DNA of 64,000 bases from Diabrotica undecimpunctata. Taxonomy: Eukaryota; Arthropoda; Insecta; Coleoptera; Chrysomelidae. Positions 9,771-19,807 of the stretch are shown in pieces. The stretch is taken from NCBI RefSeq assembly GCF_040954645.1, contig NC_092803.1:14819230-14883229 (forward strand). Reading direction: 5' to 3'. Position 1 is the stretch's first letter. Every line of letters begins with the position of its first letter. The notes under the pieces are model-generated. The model ran no database searches. It saw only the letters and a program-made list of their open reading frames with translations, and was not told the DNA's origin. The position numbers and the translations under genes were made by a program.

Positions 9771-11486
9771 CCGGGTGGTCCAATAAGCCGATCTCTCGGC
9801 TATATATCAGAAACTATTCATGTTATAACTTTAGGACAAAAAATTCCTTAGTAAAAGTGGCTAAGAGAAATCGCTGGAAATTACTTTTAAGTTTCTGGGT
9901 TAACCGCTAGGGGGCGTAACCTATGAAGAAAACATTGAAAACCAGTTTTTTGTGAAATATGCCCAATTATACCAAGTGTTAAATAAGTAAACTAGAAAGA
10001 GGCCTAAATTCTGCACAAAGTTGTTTAAGTACTTTTTTTTTATTTTTTTCAAATAAAGGGTGTGGGAGAGTGGGAAAGTATTTGTGGATAAATACCTATA
10101 ACTTTGGTTTGGATCAACCATTTTAACGAAATTAGTGTCATTAGAAAGAGTGTGGATGAATTAATTTACATCTACTATAAAGTAATTGCATTTAGTTTTA
10201 ATTGTGGTAGGTAGAGGGTACTTTCGAATAGAAAAAATTAATTTGTTTTTCTTCAAAATGTTTAAGGGAAACACCTATTTATTGTAAATTATAATGAAAT
10301 TGGATTAAATTCGTAACAAAATGGTCTAAACTGCATGTTAATAGCTTTTGTCGAACTCGAGATATAAATAAAAACGCCTAAACATAAGTAAGTATAGTAT
10401 TGACTTACCCTGTATTATAAATTATATTAAAAAATAAGTCCTTACAAACAAGAAGAGATATGATATTACAACGTGACGGGTCTCCTGCGCACTTTTCCAA
10501 ACCAGTTCGAGATTATTTGTATGCAAGTTATCCAAATAAATGGATTGGAAGGGGAAGTATATTTTCATGGCCAGCTAGATCTCCAGACTTAACATGTCTG
10601 GACTTTTATCTGTGGGGAAGATGAAAGGACTTGGTGTACCAAATTCGACTAACCACGTGAGAGGACATGAAACAGCGCATTATAAACGCAATAAATAGTA
10701 TATCAACAGCTGAGATTGAAGCAGCTGTTATGTCTACGCGCCAAAGATTACATCTTTGTGTGGACAACGATGGAAAACAATTTTAACACTTAATTGGACA
10801 TTAAATTTTAATGATCGAGATATTTGTATGATCTTTCATATATTTAATTTTAAGTTATAATAAAGGGTAAGTCAATACTCTACTTATGTTTATGCGTTTT
10901 TATTCATATCTTGAGTTCGACAAAAGCTATAAACATGCGGTTTGCGCCATTTTGTTACGAATTTAATCTAGTTCCATTATAATTTACAATAAATAGGTGT
11001 TTCCGTTAAACATTTTAAAGAAAAACAAACTTCAATTTTTTCTATTCGAAATACCCTCTACCCATGACAATTAAAACTAAATGCAATTGTTTTATAGTAG
11101 ATGTAAATTAAATCATCCACACTGTTTCTAATGACACTAATTTTGTTAAAATCGGTTGATCCAAACCAAAGTTATAGGTATTTATCCACAAATACTTTCC
11201 CACTCTCCCCCACCCTTTATTTGAAAAAATAAAAAAAAGTACTTTGTGCGGAATTTAGGTCTCTTTCTAGTTTACTTATTTAACACTTGGTATAATTGGG
11301 CATATTTCACAAAAAACTGGTTTTCAAATTTTTCTTCACAGGTTACGCCCCCTGTGGTTAACCCAGAAACTTGAAATTTCCACCGATTTCTCTTGGCCAC
11401 TTTTACTAAGGAATTTTTTCTCCTAAAGTTATAACATGAATAGTTTCTGATATATAGCCGAGAGATCGGCTTATTGGACCATTCGG
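9771..11486. mobile_element. mariner-type element with very long inverted repeats and TA target duplication
   Basis: The 1.7-kb element is flanked by TA on both sides (9769-9770 and 11487-11488). Its termini are CCGGGTGGTCCAATAAGCC on the left and its near-complement on the right. The inverted arms are about 645 bp each (9771 to about 10418, and about 10864 to 11486) and enclose about 440 bp with a transposase fragment. Removing the element plus one TA rejoins the piggyBac zinc-finger coding sequence. The inner ends of both arms read outward as ACAGGGTAAGTCAATAC-like sequence, which looks like a transposon terminus facing inward; see findings. Confidence 0.85.
10440..10785 (+). pseudogene. 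mariner transposase C-terminal fragment, DD41D (rosa-like)
   Basis: Translation gives ILQRDGSPAHFSKPVRDYL, then YPNKWIGRGSIFSWPARSPD, then LTCLDFYLWGR. There are 41 residues between the Asp of RDG and the Asp of CLD, the DD41D spacing known from rosa-type mariners. A stop follows LWGR, but the family tail (TTREDMKQRIINAINSIS...DNDGKQF) continues in frame afterwards. The N-terminal two thirds, with the DNA-binding domain and first Asp, are absent. It lies between the two long arms of the element above and may be the last remnant of its own transposase. Confidence 0.75.
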
Positions 11487-11989
11487 TACAAAGAAAATTT
11501 GCGGACCTTGCGCTCAAAATGACTATTTATTTTATTGTAATTTTTAGTTATTGTCAGTATTTTGTATTTTATTTTTTGTTTATTTATATTATTAGTCTGT
11601 GCCGTTCAACATTGTTTTACCATTTTTTAGTTACCAATACCTACTCAAGTTTTTTTTGTAATTCAATTTATAAAGGATTTTGTATAACGTCCACCATTTT
11701 TTTAATATTATGCATGCGTTCATAATTTTCTTGAAAAAATACATTTTATTTTATTTGGAGCAGTATTTTATTCTACAGGAGTGTCAAGATTTATTTCGTA
11801 GTTGATTTAAAAAACAAATACAGCGATATGAGACAAATTCATATTGAAAACAAAGGAGCATAGGGTATGACATACCGCATGTCAGTGTCTACGTCCTGAA
11901 ACATCCACGTCAGTAGTTAAGGGTTAATATACTAGTATATAGGATGGCTGAATAAAAACAAAACAGATACATTAAATGGTGGCCATATT

Positions 11990-12450
11990 TGATAGTAATG
12001 TAATCCAATAGAACATGTATTGTTTTCTGATGAGTGTACCCTTGCAGGGGTGAAAACTATAAATATCAACTTATATTCTAATCCATCAAACACACAAGTT
12101 CAAGCCAATATGATATACACTTTTAGCGAGATAGAACACCACCCCATTACCAAATCAATGTTCGGCAGTATCTACGCCGAATATTTTCAAATCTGTGGTT
12201 GGAGAGGCGAGGATCGATGGAATGGCCACAAAGATCTCCTGATGTGACGCCACTAGACTTCTTCTTATAGGGATATGTGAAAAATATTGTACACAAAACT
12301 AAACCCCTCGACTTAGCTGACTTAAAAAGACGAATAACGCTTGCAATTGGATCGGTCACGCCTGAGGTGTCGAGTAGCGTTCAAAGAAATTTCTATTTAA
12401 GATTGGGATGTTGCCATGACATTCACAGCGAGCATTTTGAACATCTTCTA
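11990..12450 (+). pseudogene. Second mariner transposase relic (rosa-like)
   Basis: Begins EHVLFSDECTLAG (the FSDE block of mariner transposases, with the second acidic residue), then degenerates. The C-terminal block is readable across frames: RRGSMEWPQRSPD, VTPLDFFL, GYVKNIVHKTKPLDLADLKRRI, ending in DIHSEHFEHLL. It has several frame changes and stops. It starts just after the TTAA that ends the piggyBac. No TIRs were assigned. Confidence 0.7.
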
Positions 12451-12693
12451 CATTCATATCAACGTATTTTTTTTTTTTTTTGTTTTTTTACATTATCAAG
12501 AAATAAACAGTGTATTGTAGCAAATCTACAGTATTAATCTAAAAACGCTTAATATTTCCAAAACAATTAAAGACAGGCATAGGACATTACACCTGAGATA
12601 TATCTAAAATATTCTGGGGAATCCAAAAATTTAATAATGTACAGGGTTTTGTATTTGAAATAAAGAAGTTGACGTTGGCCACTGTTACATGAC

Positions 12694-13419
12694 TTCTTCT
12701 TCTTCTTCTGGTTCCTATCCGTTTCGGATGTTGGAAATCATATTGGCAATCATGACCTTGCTCGCTGCGGCTCGAAACAGCTCCGTTGAGGTTTTCTTAA
12801 ACCATGTTCTAAAATTCAGCAGCCATAGCATTCTTCTATAAAGCCACATCTCAAATGCTTCAAGTTTTTTAATAGTGGTGTCTGTAAGCGTCCGTGCTTC
12901 CGCCCCGTACAACAACACAGAGAAAACATAGCATCTCAAATGTCTCATTTTTGTATCTAGGGATATGTTGTGACTTTTGAAGATGGCGCTCATTTTGTTA
13001 AAGACCGTTCTTGCTTTTCCTATGCGATACTTTATTTCCTGTACATTGCTCCACTGTTCGTTTATAATAGTTTCCAGGTAGCAATACTGTTTTACTCGCT
13101 CTATCTGCGTCCCATTAATGTATAGATGAACCCCATTTATATTCTCCTTGCTGATAATCATTTGTTTCGTTTTGTGGGTATTAATGTTTAGTCCGTACTG
13201 TTGACTATACTCGTTTATTCTGTCCATTAGCCTCTGAAGTCCCTCTAAACTATCTGCTATCACCATGGTGTCGTCGGCATATCTAACATTGTTTACTCTT
13301 TCACCATTTAGAAGGATGCCTTCGTCTATTCCGTAAAGAGCCTCGTTAAAAATTTTCTCTGAGTACATATTAAATATCAACGGCGATAGGATACATCCCT
13401 GTCTAACAGGGATGTATTG
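12694..13419 (-). mobile_element. RTE-type LINE, 5'-truncated, 11-bp TSD, with internal deletion and 5' hairpin
   Basis: Flanked by a perfect 11-bp duplication tgttacatgac (12683-12693 and 13420-13430). The 3' tail is (GAA)n, seen as cttcttcttcttct on the plus strand. The RT frame (minus strand, 13380 down to 12715) has RYADDTMVIAD and YVFSVLLYGAEARTL. It then jumps from YRRML straight to LLNFRTWFKKTSTELFRAA, so about 80 residues between them are deleted. At the 5' (right) end the reading GCILSPLIFNMY is followed by a perfect 12-bp hairpin (about 13390-13416). Confidence 0.88.
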
Positions 13420-13708
13420 TGTTACATGACACAGTCCGTTATTTTTATTGCAAACTATGATTAAAATTTAAAATACCAATCAACGGGTCCAAACGTTTTT
13501 TTGAACACGTCCCCATTTATTAATTATCGAATTGATTCCATTTAGCAGTTCCACCCTGTATATCTATAACAGATCGAGTATGATGTTTATGTACGTTTGT
13601 TAGAAGTGTTCTCATCTTGGCTTAGACTGGAGAATATCATTAAAATTATTGAGTGTACATATTTTATAATTATGTGATTAGATTATTAATGTTTTTTATT
13701 TCTTCCAG

Positions 13709-13802
13709 TCTGTACAAGGTGCTCATTCTGTGGTAGAAACTTTATACAGAAATAAAAGTAGTTTAGAAGCCATATTCCACATTATCGATAAGGATAAATC
13801 AG
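13709..13802 (+). CDS. rdgC: rdgC exon: first EF-hand begins
   Basis: The exon of 94 bp has acceptor CTTCCAG and donor GTAAGA. It starts on a codon boundary (matching the previous exon) and ends with one base of a Gly codon. It encodes SVQGAHSVVETLYRNKSSLE, then AIFHIIDKDKSG. The DKDKSG stretch is the start of an EF-hand calcium loop that continues in the next exon; ETLYRNKSSLEAIF is a family hallmark of rdgC/PPEF. Confidence 0.92.
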
Positions 13803-14734
13803 GTAAGACAAAGATAACAATATTGATAAACCAAAGTAAAGAAGGCTTTTACTCTTTAGATGTCTCTCTATTGTCGGTACTAGAACCAAAAATATTCATT
13901 GTTATTTAAAAAAAAGTTATAAACAATTAAAAGTTCAAAAAAGGGGTCAAAAAATTTAAAAGTCCGCCATTTTATTTTTTTCAGTGAAAATGTTTCATTC
14001 TAGTACCGACCATAGCCAATTCGATATAGAATATGAAATTATTTTGATTTTTTGCATTCGGATGATTTATTTCCAAGAAATGATAACATCCACCAACAAA
14101 TTTAACGAGTTTGGGCTGCCAAAGTTCACCATTTTGAAAGAAAAATAAATTTTAAGGTGCTTAATGTATAAACTTCACCTGTAAAAATTTGATGTTCAAA
14201 TATCTTTTGTACTACGAATAACATTTATTTAAAAAATCGCGGTTTTTTGAGAAACCTGGCCTTAAGGTTAGAACACTAAATAGCATTAAAGCATTCGAAA
14301 TGTGGCATCTATGCTCTTATGAGTGCCATGGACCGCACAGGCCATGAATGAGGGCATTTTAAGAACTACAGACTGTAAATGAGAACTACTCAATATCGTA
14401 TCAAGGAAGAAAAGTTTCCTACTCCGGCTATATCCTTAGGAGGATACATTCCCGAGGATAGTAATTTTTGATATTAATTTTGCGAGAAAATATACAAGGA
14501 CGCCGAGGCCAAGTAAGAAAACAACGTTCCTGACTAAGAATCATAACATCAAGTAGTAAGGACTGACGTAACATCAAAGACAAAACCGCCATATTTCGAA
14601 CGACACTCTAAAAATGGTTTGAAGATTATAGACAACTCCCAACGTGCGGATAAGCATCAGATACAAGAATAACAATTTTTATATTCATTGCTGTATGTTT
14701 TTTTTGTTTTCACTATCTATTTCACTAATTTTAG
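13803..14734. other. rdgC intron with a possible decayed LINE
   Basis: The intron is 932 bp. At about 14270-14640 a short reading resembles the RTE thumb region (KAFEMWHL..., then fragments), but it is too decayed to assign with confidence. The rest is AT-rich, with nothing recognised. Confidence 0.45.
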
Positions 14735-15007
14735 GTTACATCAGCCTAGACGAATTCTCGGACGCCTGCAATCTGATCAAGAGATTCATGCCTTGCCCGA
14801 TGAATCAGGAGCAGCTGCAGGAAATCTGCAAGCTGATGGATCTTAACAAAGACGGCCAAGTGGATCTCAACGAATTCTTAGAATCTTTTAGGATGGTCGA
14901 TCCGCAGTCGAGACAAAAATACTCCACTGAATCGCCAGAGGCTAACCACGAAACTCCCAAGAACGATGCCAAAGTTAAAGTAGTAGAAAACGCTGTAAAC
15001 CAAAAAG
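14735..15007 (+). CDS. rdgC: rdgC exon: two EF-hands and linker
   Basis: The exon of 273 bp has acceptor TTTTAG and donor GTAAGT. Two bases complete the Gly codon split from the previous exon. It finishes the first EF-hand (DKDKSG|YISLDEF) and contains a second canonical loop, DLNKDGQVDLNEF, with Asp/Asn/Asp and the terminal Glu at the expected calcium-ligand positions. After SFRMVDPQSRQKYS the sequence is polar and low in conservation. Ends in phase 1, matching the terminal exon. Calcium regulation of the phosphatase is known for the family and is inferred here. Confidence 0.93.
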
Positions 15008-15850
15008 GTAAGTACTAAATGTTTTATACTTATCAAGAAAAATAGGCTATACTTAAAAAGAAATACTAATAATCCCTTCCCTGACCATTAGGTATTTTTT
15101 GGTTTCCTTTCGTGTATTAGCTATCGTAACTTATACTCTTATATTTCGATATGAATTGGTGTCACATCCAGTAATTCCAATCATTCATCAAAATATTTCT
15201 ATTTATGCAATATTAATATATTGTTTTTTTCTTAAACTGCCCAATTATGGTACGCAGATACTAAGGTATGGCAATTGTAACTTATATAATTTCCGAGCCA
15301 ACTTATTTTCATATCTCCTATCACTGTATAATACAGTACAAACCAAAATCCTTACTTTAAGGGTTGCATTTTTAGTTAGGGCATTTTTGTTCATATCCAA
15401 ATTTTATTACGTTATTTAAAAAACATTATTTTAAAAACACAAACAAGAACTAAACAAGGAAGATTAGCTTGCTAAGTCCGTAATAAGGACCGAGAAGAAA
15501 TACAAAACAAAGATATACCAGGCGAAAAAGGGGAATTACAAATAAATACAGTAAAAAGAGTTAACGAACCAAGAAATATCGTGATAGAATTGATAAACGT
15601 TGGATCTGAGAGGTTAAGAAGATGCTCATCAACCTATTTTATGAATGCATTGATATGGTCAAAACACCAGAGGAATAAAAAATAGATATAAGAATTAATT
15701 TAACGATAATCCATAAAAACAAAGTTTGAATAACATGCAATCATATGAGAATCATCTATTTGCTTTAAAACAAGTAATTAAAAGAAAGTAAATGCAGGAA
15801 AAACTCTCCACCTAATATTTATAGACAGACCTATTTATCTGGATTGTCTT
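15008..15850. other. rdgC intron, plain sequence
   Basis: AT-rich, with no gene or repeat recognised. An open stretch at 15099-15419 has no family resemblance and is hydrophobic-biased, as expected of AT-rich DNA. Confidence 0.5.
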
Positions 15851-15854
15851 ATAG

Positions 15855-15975
15855 GGGTCCCGGATAATTGCCCGAAAACAGTTTTCCGAAAGACAATTCC
15901 CCGAAAGCAATTCCCCGAATGGACAATTCTCCGAATGGACAATTCCCCGAATGAGCAATTGACCGAAAAATATAT
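15855..15975. repeat. Degenerate short tandem repeat (CCGAATGGACAATT type)
   Basis: Seven or so imperfect copies of a unit of about 15-17 bp built around CCGAA(tgga)CAATT(cc). The most regular copies are at 15910-15960. On the minus strand they translate as repeating ENC-FGE units, but this is a repeat artefact. Confidence 0.75.
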
Positions 15976-16200
15976 TTAAATAGTTATTGCTTGATATGTA
16001 TTTCCTATAAACTAATACAGTAACGTACGTGCTATTTAAATAGTTATTACTGCTTAGATTCGACCTAGCTACCTCGGTAATTAATTTATTATTATAATAT
16101 ATATTTTTTAAAATCATGAATGTGTTGCTTGTGTGAGTCCATTTCAAAAGGTAAAAGAAATAATAAGTTAGACTTACTCGCAATCAATTTAATTTAACTA

Positions 16201-16254
16201 ATCGGACGACCGGTTTCGCTTTCTATAATATGCAAAGCATCTTCAGGTCACGAT
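16201..16254 (-). ncRNA. Hammerhead-like motif, left arm
   Basis: This is the reverse complement of the right-arm motif, with no visible difference over 54 nt. The structural reading is given there. Predicted cleavage lies between 16208 and 16207 (minus strand). Confidence 0.6.
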
Positions 16255-17413
16255 ACAAAGTTAAAATGCTGAAAATAATAATCCCATATTAGGGTGTTGT
16301 CTAATAAAGATAAAACATAGGTAGGTGATATAAATTATATAAATTACAGTAATTATGCCAATATTACATGTCTGTGGTTTTATAAATGAATAAAATGTTT
16401 AAGCAGGCAAGGTAAGATCCACAAAATGGTAACATAGTCTATTAAACTGTAATGAATTAATAAATAAACAAATAAATAAACATTACTTACATGCTGTACT
16501 CTATTAATTGATGGTTGAAAAAACATGGTTCAAACTATCTTGTATTGTTGATTGGAGAACTCAGGTCAAGTATTGTAATTGTTTAACAGTAAACGGGGAA
16601 GTTCTTGAGGAGACAGATTTTATCCAATGAATTAGAGATAGGTGAAATGTATTGTTTGTTTGATGAAAGTAATGTTCTATACTATTAAGTTCTTTAAAGT
16701 TATTTATATTTATTCTGGAGATATATTTATGAAATGTGTGTTATTTATTGAGATTTTATGTTTTGTTTTGGAAGGTGACAGTTGAAAGACAATGAATAAG
16801 AATGGATGTACAAATTGTGTGGGTGTGCAATTATATAAGCTTGTAGTTATCAAATTTCTTTGATAAAGTTGTTGCAATATCTGGCAAATTTTGTAAAGTC
16901 AAAAAAATTTTTATGTTAAAATTAAATTAAGACACTTTTACACACACAGAAACACACAGAAAACACTTAAAAAAACGGGGGACGAAACAGACATTTAATT
17001 TAAAAGGGGGAGTATTTTAAAAAGAACTACATTTCTTACTAGGAGACAATGAGTTTTTTTATGCTATATGTCAGATTTTACAGGTAAACTTGACAAATGT
17101 AGGTTAAAGTGTGACAGTTCTTCTTCTATTTTTAAATGCTGTAAGTTAAGTTATCTAGTTTATGAAATAAGCTGATATTAATAAATGTCTAAAATTTTTA
17201 ATTTTAGATATCAAAGTTATTTGATGTGTTAATATTGGCATACTTTAACAAACTTTAAATAATTGATTTCAATGTAACAATATAAATAATTGTAATACTT
17301 ATTCTATGATAACTAACTCAGCTTAGTCAAAGTTACAGAACAAACACTTATGTTTTATCTTTATTAGACAACACCCTAATATGGGATTATTATTTTCAGC
17401 ATTTTAACTTTGT

Positions 17414-17467
17414 ATCGTGACCTGAAGATGCTTTGCATATTATAGAAAGCGAAACCGGTCGTCCGAT
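17414..17467 (+). ncRNA. Hammerhead-like motif, right arm
   Basis: The core CTGAAGA (17422-17428) fits the hammerhead consensus CUGANGA. One extra T (17429) precedes stem II, GCTTT (17430-17434) with AAAGC (17446-17450), an 11-nt loop between. GAA follows at 17451-17453, and ACCGGT (17454-17459) gives a minimal stem III. The triplet GUC ends at C17460, the predicted cleavage site. Stem I pairs GAC (17419-17421) with GTC (17461-17463) and, past an internal loop, ATC with GAT. The extra base next to stem II is the main departure from a canonical ribozyme, so activity is uncertain; ancestry from a hammerhead is likely. Confidence 0.62.
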
Positions 17468-17520
17468 TAGTTAAATTAAATTGATTGTGAGTAAGTCTAA
17501 CTTATTATTTCTTTTACCTT

Positions 17521-17797
17521 ATATATTTTTTATTCCATGTTCCCTTCACACTTTACTCAGGCTTAGGACTGGCAGCGTACTGCTGGCGTGTTTAGAACTT
17601 GGACTAAACACACAATTTGTCATTTTTTTGAGATTTTTTATTTTTTTGAATTTTTTTTACAGTTCATTTTATTTTTTATTAATTTTTTTTTTTTAATTTT
17701 AATTTTTTTTAAATTGTTTTACAGTTTATTTTAATTTTTATTAATTTTTTTTTAAATTTATTTATGCATATGATCTTTATTTGTATTTAATATATAT
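17521..17797. other. T-rich low-complexity sequence
   Basis: Long T runs with scattered A at about 17620-17760. No gene seen. Confidence 0.7.
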
Positions 17798-18447
17798 GTC
17801 GTAGGCAAGTATGAAATGCAGGCATTCTCGCAAAAGCCTAGTCATTTTCGTAATGACTTGGCAATTTGTATAACGTTTTCATTTTTACGAAATGACTTCA
17901 ACCTTTTAGGCATTTGCGAAACTACCGGAAACGGTAATTCTATTTTGAAACAGTGTTGCAATTTAGGCACAGATCATATAATATAAAAAAATGTTTTCCT
18001 TTCTTAAATGAATTATTAAAAGCTCTTCCAAAATCATATTCTTTTGGTGAATAAAAATTTAAAGTCAGTGCAAATGTCCTTGATTCTAGAGAATATTTGG
18101 CACCTTTTAAAAACCATCGAAAGAATGCTTTGGGTGATTTTCGTAAAGAGGCCTAAAACAATAAAAATGCAGAAATAATTATACAAAAATACAAGTATAT
18201 ACCTAATAATAATTTAATTCATTTTCTCTTCCCTTTTTTATATTATGATATGTGCCTAACTTGCAACACTGTTTCAAAATAGAATTATTACCCATGATAT
18301 CATGAAATTATCGTTTCCGGTAGTTTCGCAAATGCCTAAAAGGTTGAAGTCATTTCGTAAAAATGAAAACGTTATACAAACTGCCCAGTCATTACGAAAA
18401 TGACTAGGCTCTTCCGAGAATGCCTGCATTTCATACTTGCCTACGAC
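17798..18447. repeat. 650-bp foldback MITE
   Basis: The termini GTCGTAGGCAAGTATGAAAT and its complement start inverted arms of about 190-220 bp (17798 to about 17990, and about 18230 to 18447). Flanks read atatatat on both sides, an 8-bp TSD candidate but in low-complexity sequence. No coding capacity. It abuts the C-terminal coding end of a MULE transposase relic. The 8-9 bp TSD size would fit MULE or hAT mobilisation. Confidence 0.8.
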
Positions 18448-18455
18448 ATATATAT

Positions 18456-19480
18456 TATGTGCTATTCCCCGCAAGAATTCGTGTTCGACGTGGTTCACGT
18501 GTTCGAAACACGTGAAAGTCTTCGCAAGGTCGTAATTGTTTACTAGACTTGCAATCCGCTCTTCACAATCTCTGTATTTTTTACGCGTAGGAGAGCCTTC
18601 CAAGCCTCCTATAAACTGTTCAATTTGAAGTTCATGTAAGCTGTACTCCAGCTGAATGCCTTTAGTAAATCTCCAAATGTTTGAATGATCTGCGGAAATC
18701 TGTTGTTCAGACCCTCGATGCCGTCCTTCTATGGAATTGTTTGTTTTTGGTAAACTTTTTTGGACCCCATTATAACAATTCCACAGATTATGTGAAAATA
18801 AGGCCAAACAACATTGTCTACCTCTTTGTGAACGCCCGATCTAGGTATCTTCAAAATAATCAATTACTGACTGGGCCTCTGCTGGAAACACATCTTGCTC
18901 GCAAATCGTTTCAAATGCCTTCACTACGTCTGCAGTAGGAACGAATGCTGAGGATGCCAATAATCGGAGCGTTAAAGCAAAATCTGAATCAGTTTCATAT
19001 CTTCTTTTTAAACCGTCTGACTGGATTCGTCTAAAGAGACATTGAGTGAAATGGAAAAATCACCCACGATGTCTTGAGTTGGCCATATTCTTGTCTTATA
19101 GCACTTATCATACCGCTTTCAAAATCTGTTAATATGGTTGCAGGCGAAGCTCCAGGCAAAAGTTCTTTTAATTTTGAAAGTAGCCGAACATAAGTTTCTT
19201 CTGTCTTGTTAGGTGGTCTATATACAATCCGTGGATTGTATATAGTTGATAAAAAAGATGAGGTACAGTTTTGAAAGTTCCATCGGCAAACCAGTTTTGT
19301 AACCTTGCCAGAAGAAGCAGATTTTGTCTTGTTGAAAAAATTCACAACCGATAATCGTGTGGGCCTAAATCAAATAGTAAAAATTGTTTTCCATTTTGTG
19401 TTAGTTTATACTCTTCTGGAAAAACAACGTCTCTTCTGTGAAGAGTAAAGACCAAGATGAACAAATGCAGTGGATATTAT
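18456..19480 (-). pseudogene. MULE (Mutator-like) transposase relic
   Basis: On the minus strand the first catalytic Asp is in NWFADGTFKTVPHLFYQLYT (about 19290-19240). It is followed by a frame change to LLPGASPATILTDFESG (second Asp, about 19155-19105). The C-terminal part has NLWNCYNGVQKSLPKTNNSIE and GRHRGSEQQ (18790-18710), typical of insect MULE transposases. At least three frame changes are needed. The coding sequence ends against the MITE (18447). No MULE TIRs were recognised; the copy is dead. Confidence 0.8.
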
Positions 19481-19807
19481 ATGATGTGGCCCATCTTGGG
19501 TTTGTGTAGCGTTTTTACGTATTCCATTGAAAAAAAAAATTAATATTGGCTATGAGTACGTGTGCTTGGTTGTATAGTAATTTCCAGCCACTTCTAGTCT
19601 GTCAAAAAGTAACTAACATCGCAAAAAAATAATTACTAAATTCACTAGACAGTTCGGACTGGGAATATCGAACCGACTATAACAGTAGAATATATTTAGT
19701 TTTGACGCTACTGCAACACGGTAAACTAAATTAAAAACCGTTGGAATACAATATTATATATTCTTAATTCTTTAACTTACCTCTTTTGGAGTATTTAATG
19801 GTAAAAA

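Larger units (their letters stand above)
8863..11520 (+). pseudogene. piggyBac transposase, N-terminally truncated, frameshifted and split by a mariner
   Basis: The DDD transposase core is recognisable. The first catalytic Asp is in CVCIDKMLVGFRGRC, the second in NITADNWLSSIELV, and the third (by family position) in TLDAKYAKYAGKR, followed by SRRWPLTVFYRIIGIA. The frame breaks at about 9390-9420 and again near 9700. The C-terminal cysteine-rich domain starts CFSCGKPVCLQC (from about 9731) and is cut after CLQC by the TA-flanked insertion. The missing half, T-K-K-I-C-G-P-C, resumes at 11489 in the matching phase. The interrupted zinc-binding domain shows that the mariner arrived after the piggyBac. 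No functional product is expected. Confidence 0.85.
8863..11923 (+). mobile_element. piggyBac element lacking its 5' part, 3' end intact
   Basis: The 3' boundary is clear. The right terminus ends ...GTAGTTAAGGG followed by TTAA (11924-11927), the piggyBac target site, so the inward-reading TIR begins CCCTTAACTACTGACG. The left terminus and the N-terminal third of the transposase are missing; the sequence begins in mid-transposase where the ZBED5-like hAT stops. A mariner element (9771-11486) sits inside its C-terminal coding region. Confidence 0.82.
16148..17520. mobile_element. 1.37-kb element with 172-bp inverted terminal repeats carrying hammerhead-like motifs
   Basis: Arms 16148-16319 and 17349-17520 are reverse complements over about 172 bp with very few differences. 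Each carries one hammerhead-like motif (see the two ncRNA entries), facing outward from the centre. The interior of about 1 kb is AT-rich and has no convincing coding frame, so the element is non-autonomous. No TSD is obvious. The layout matches, on a larger scale, the ribozyme palindrome at 4.6 kb. It lies in the third visible rdgC intron. Confidence 0.85.

Noticed and set aside
15812..16183. Cysteine-containing minus-strand ORF with ENC/FGE repeats
   Set aside because: It is the translation of a short DNA tandem repeat.
17481..17696. Hydrophobic 71-codon ORF
   Set aside because: Made by T-rich low-complexity sequence beyond the end of the inverted-repeat element.
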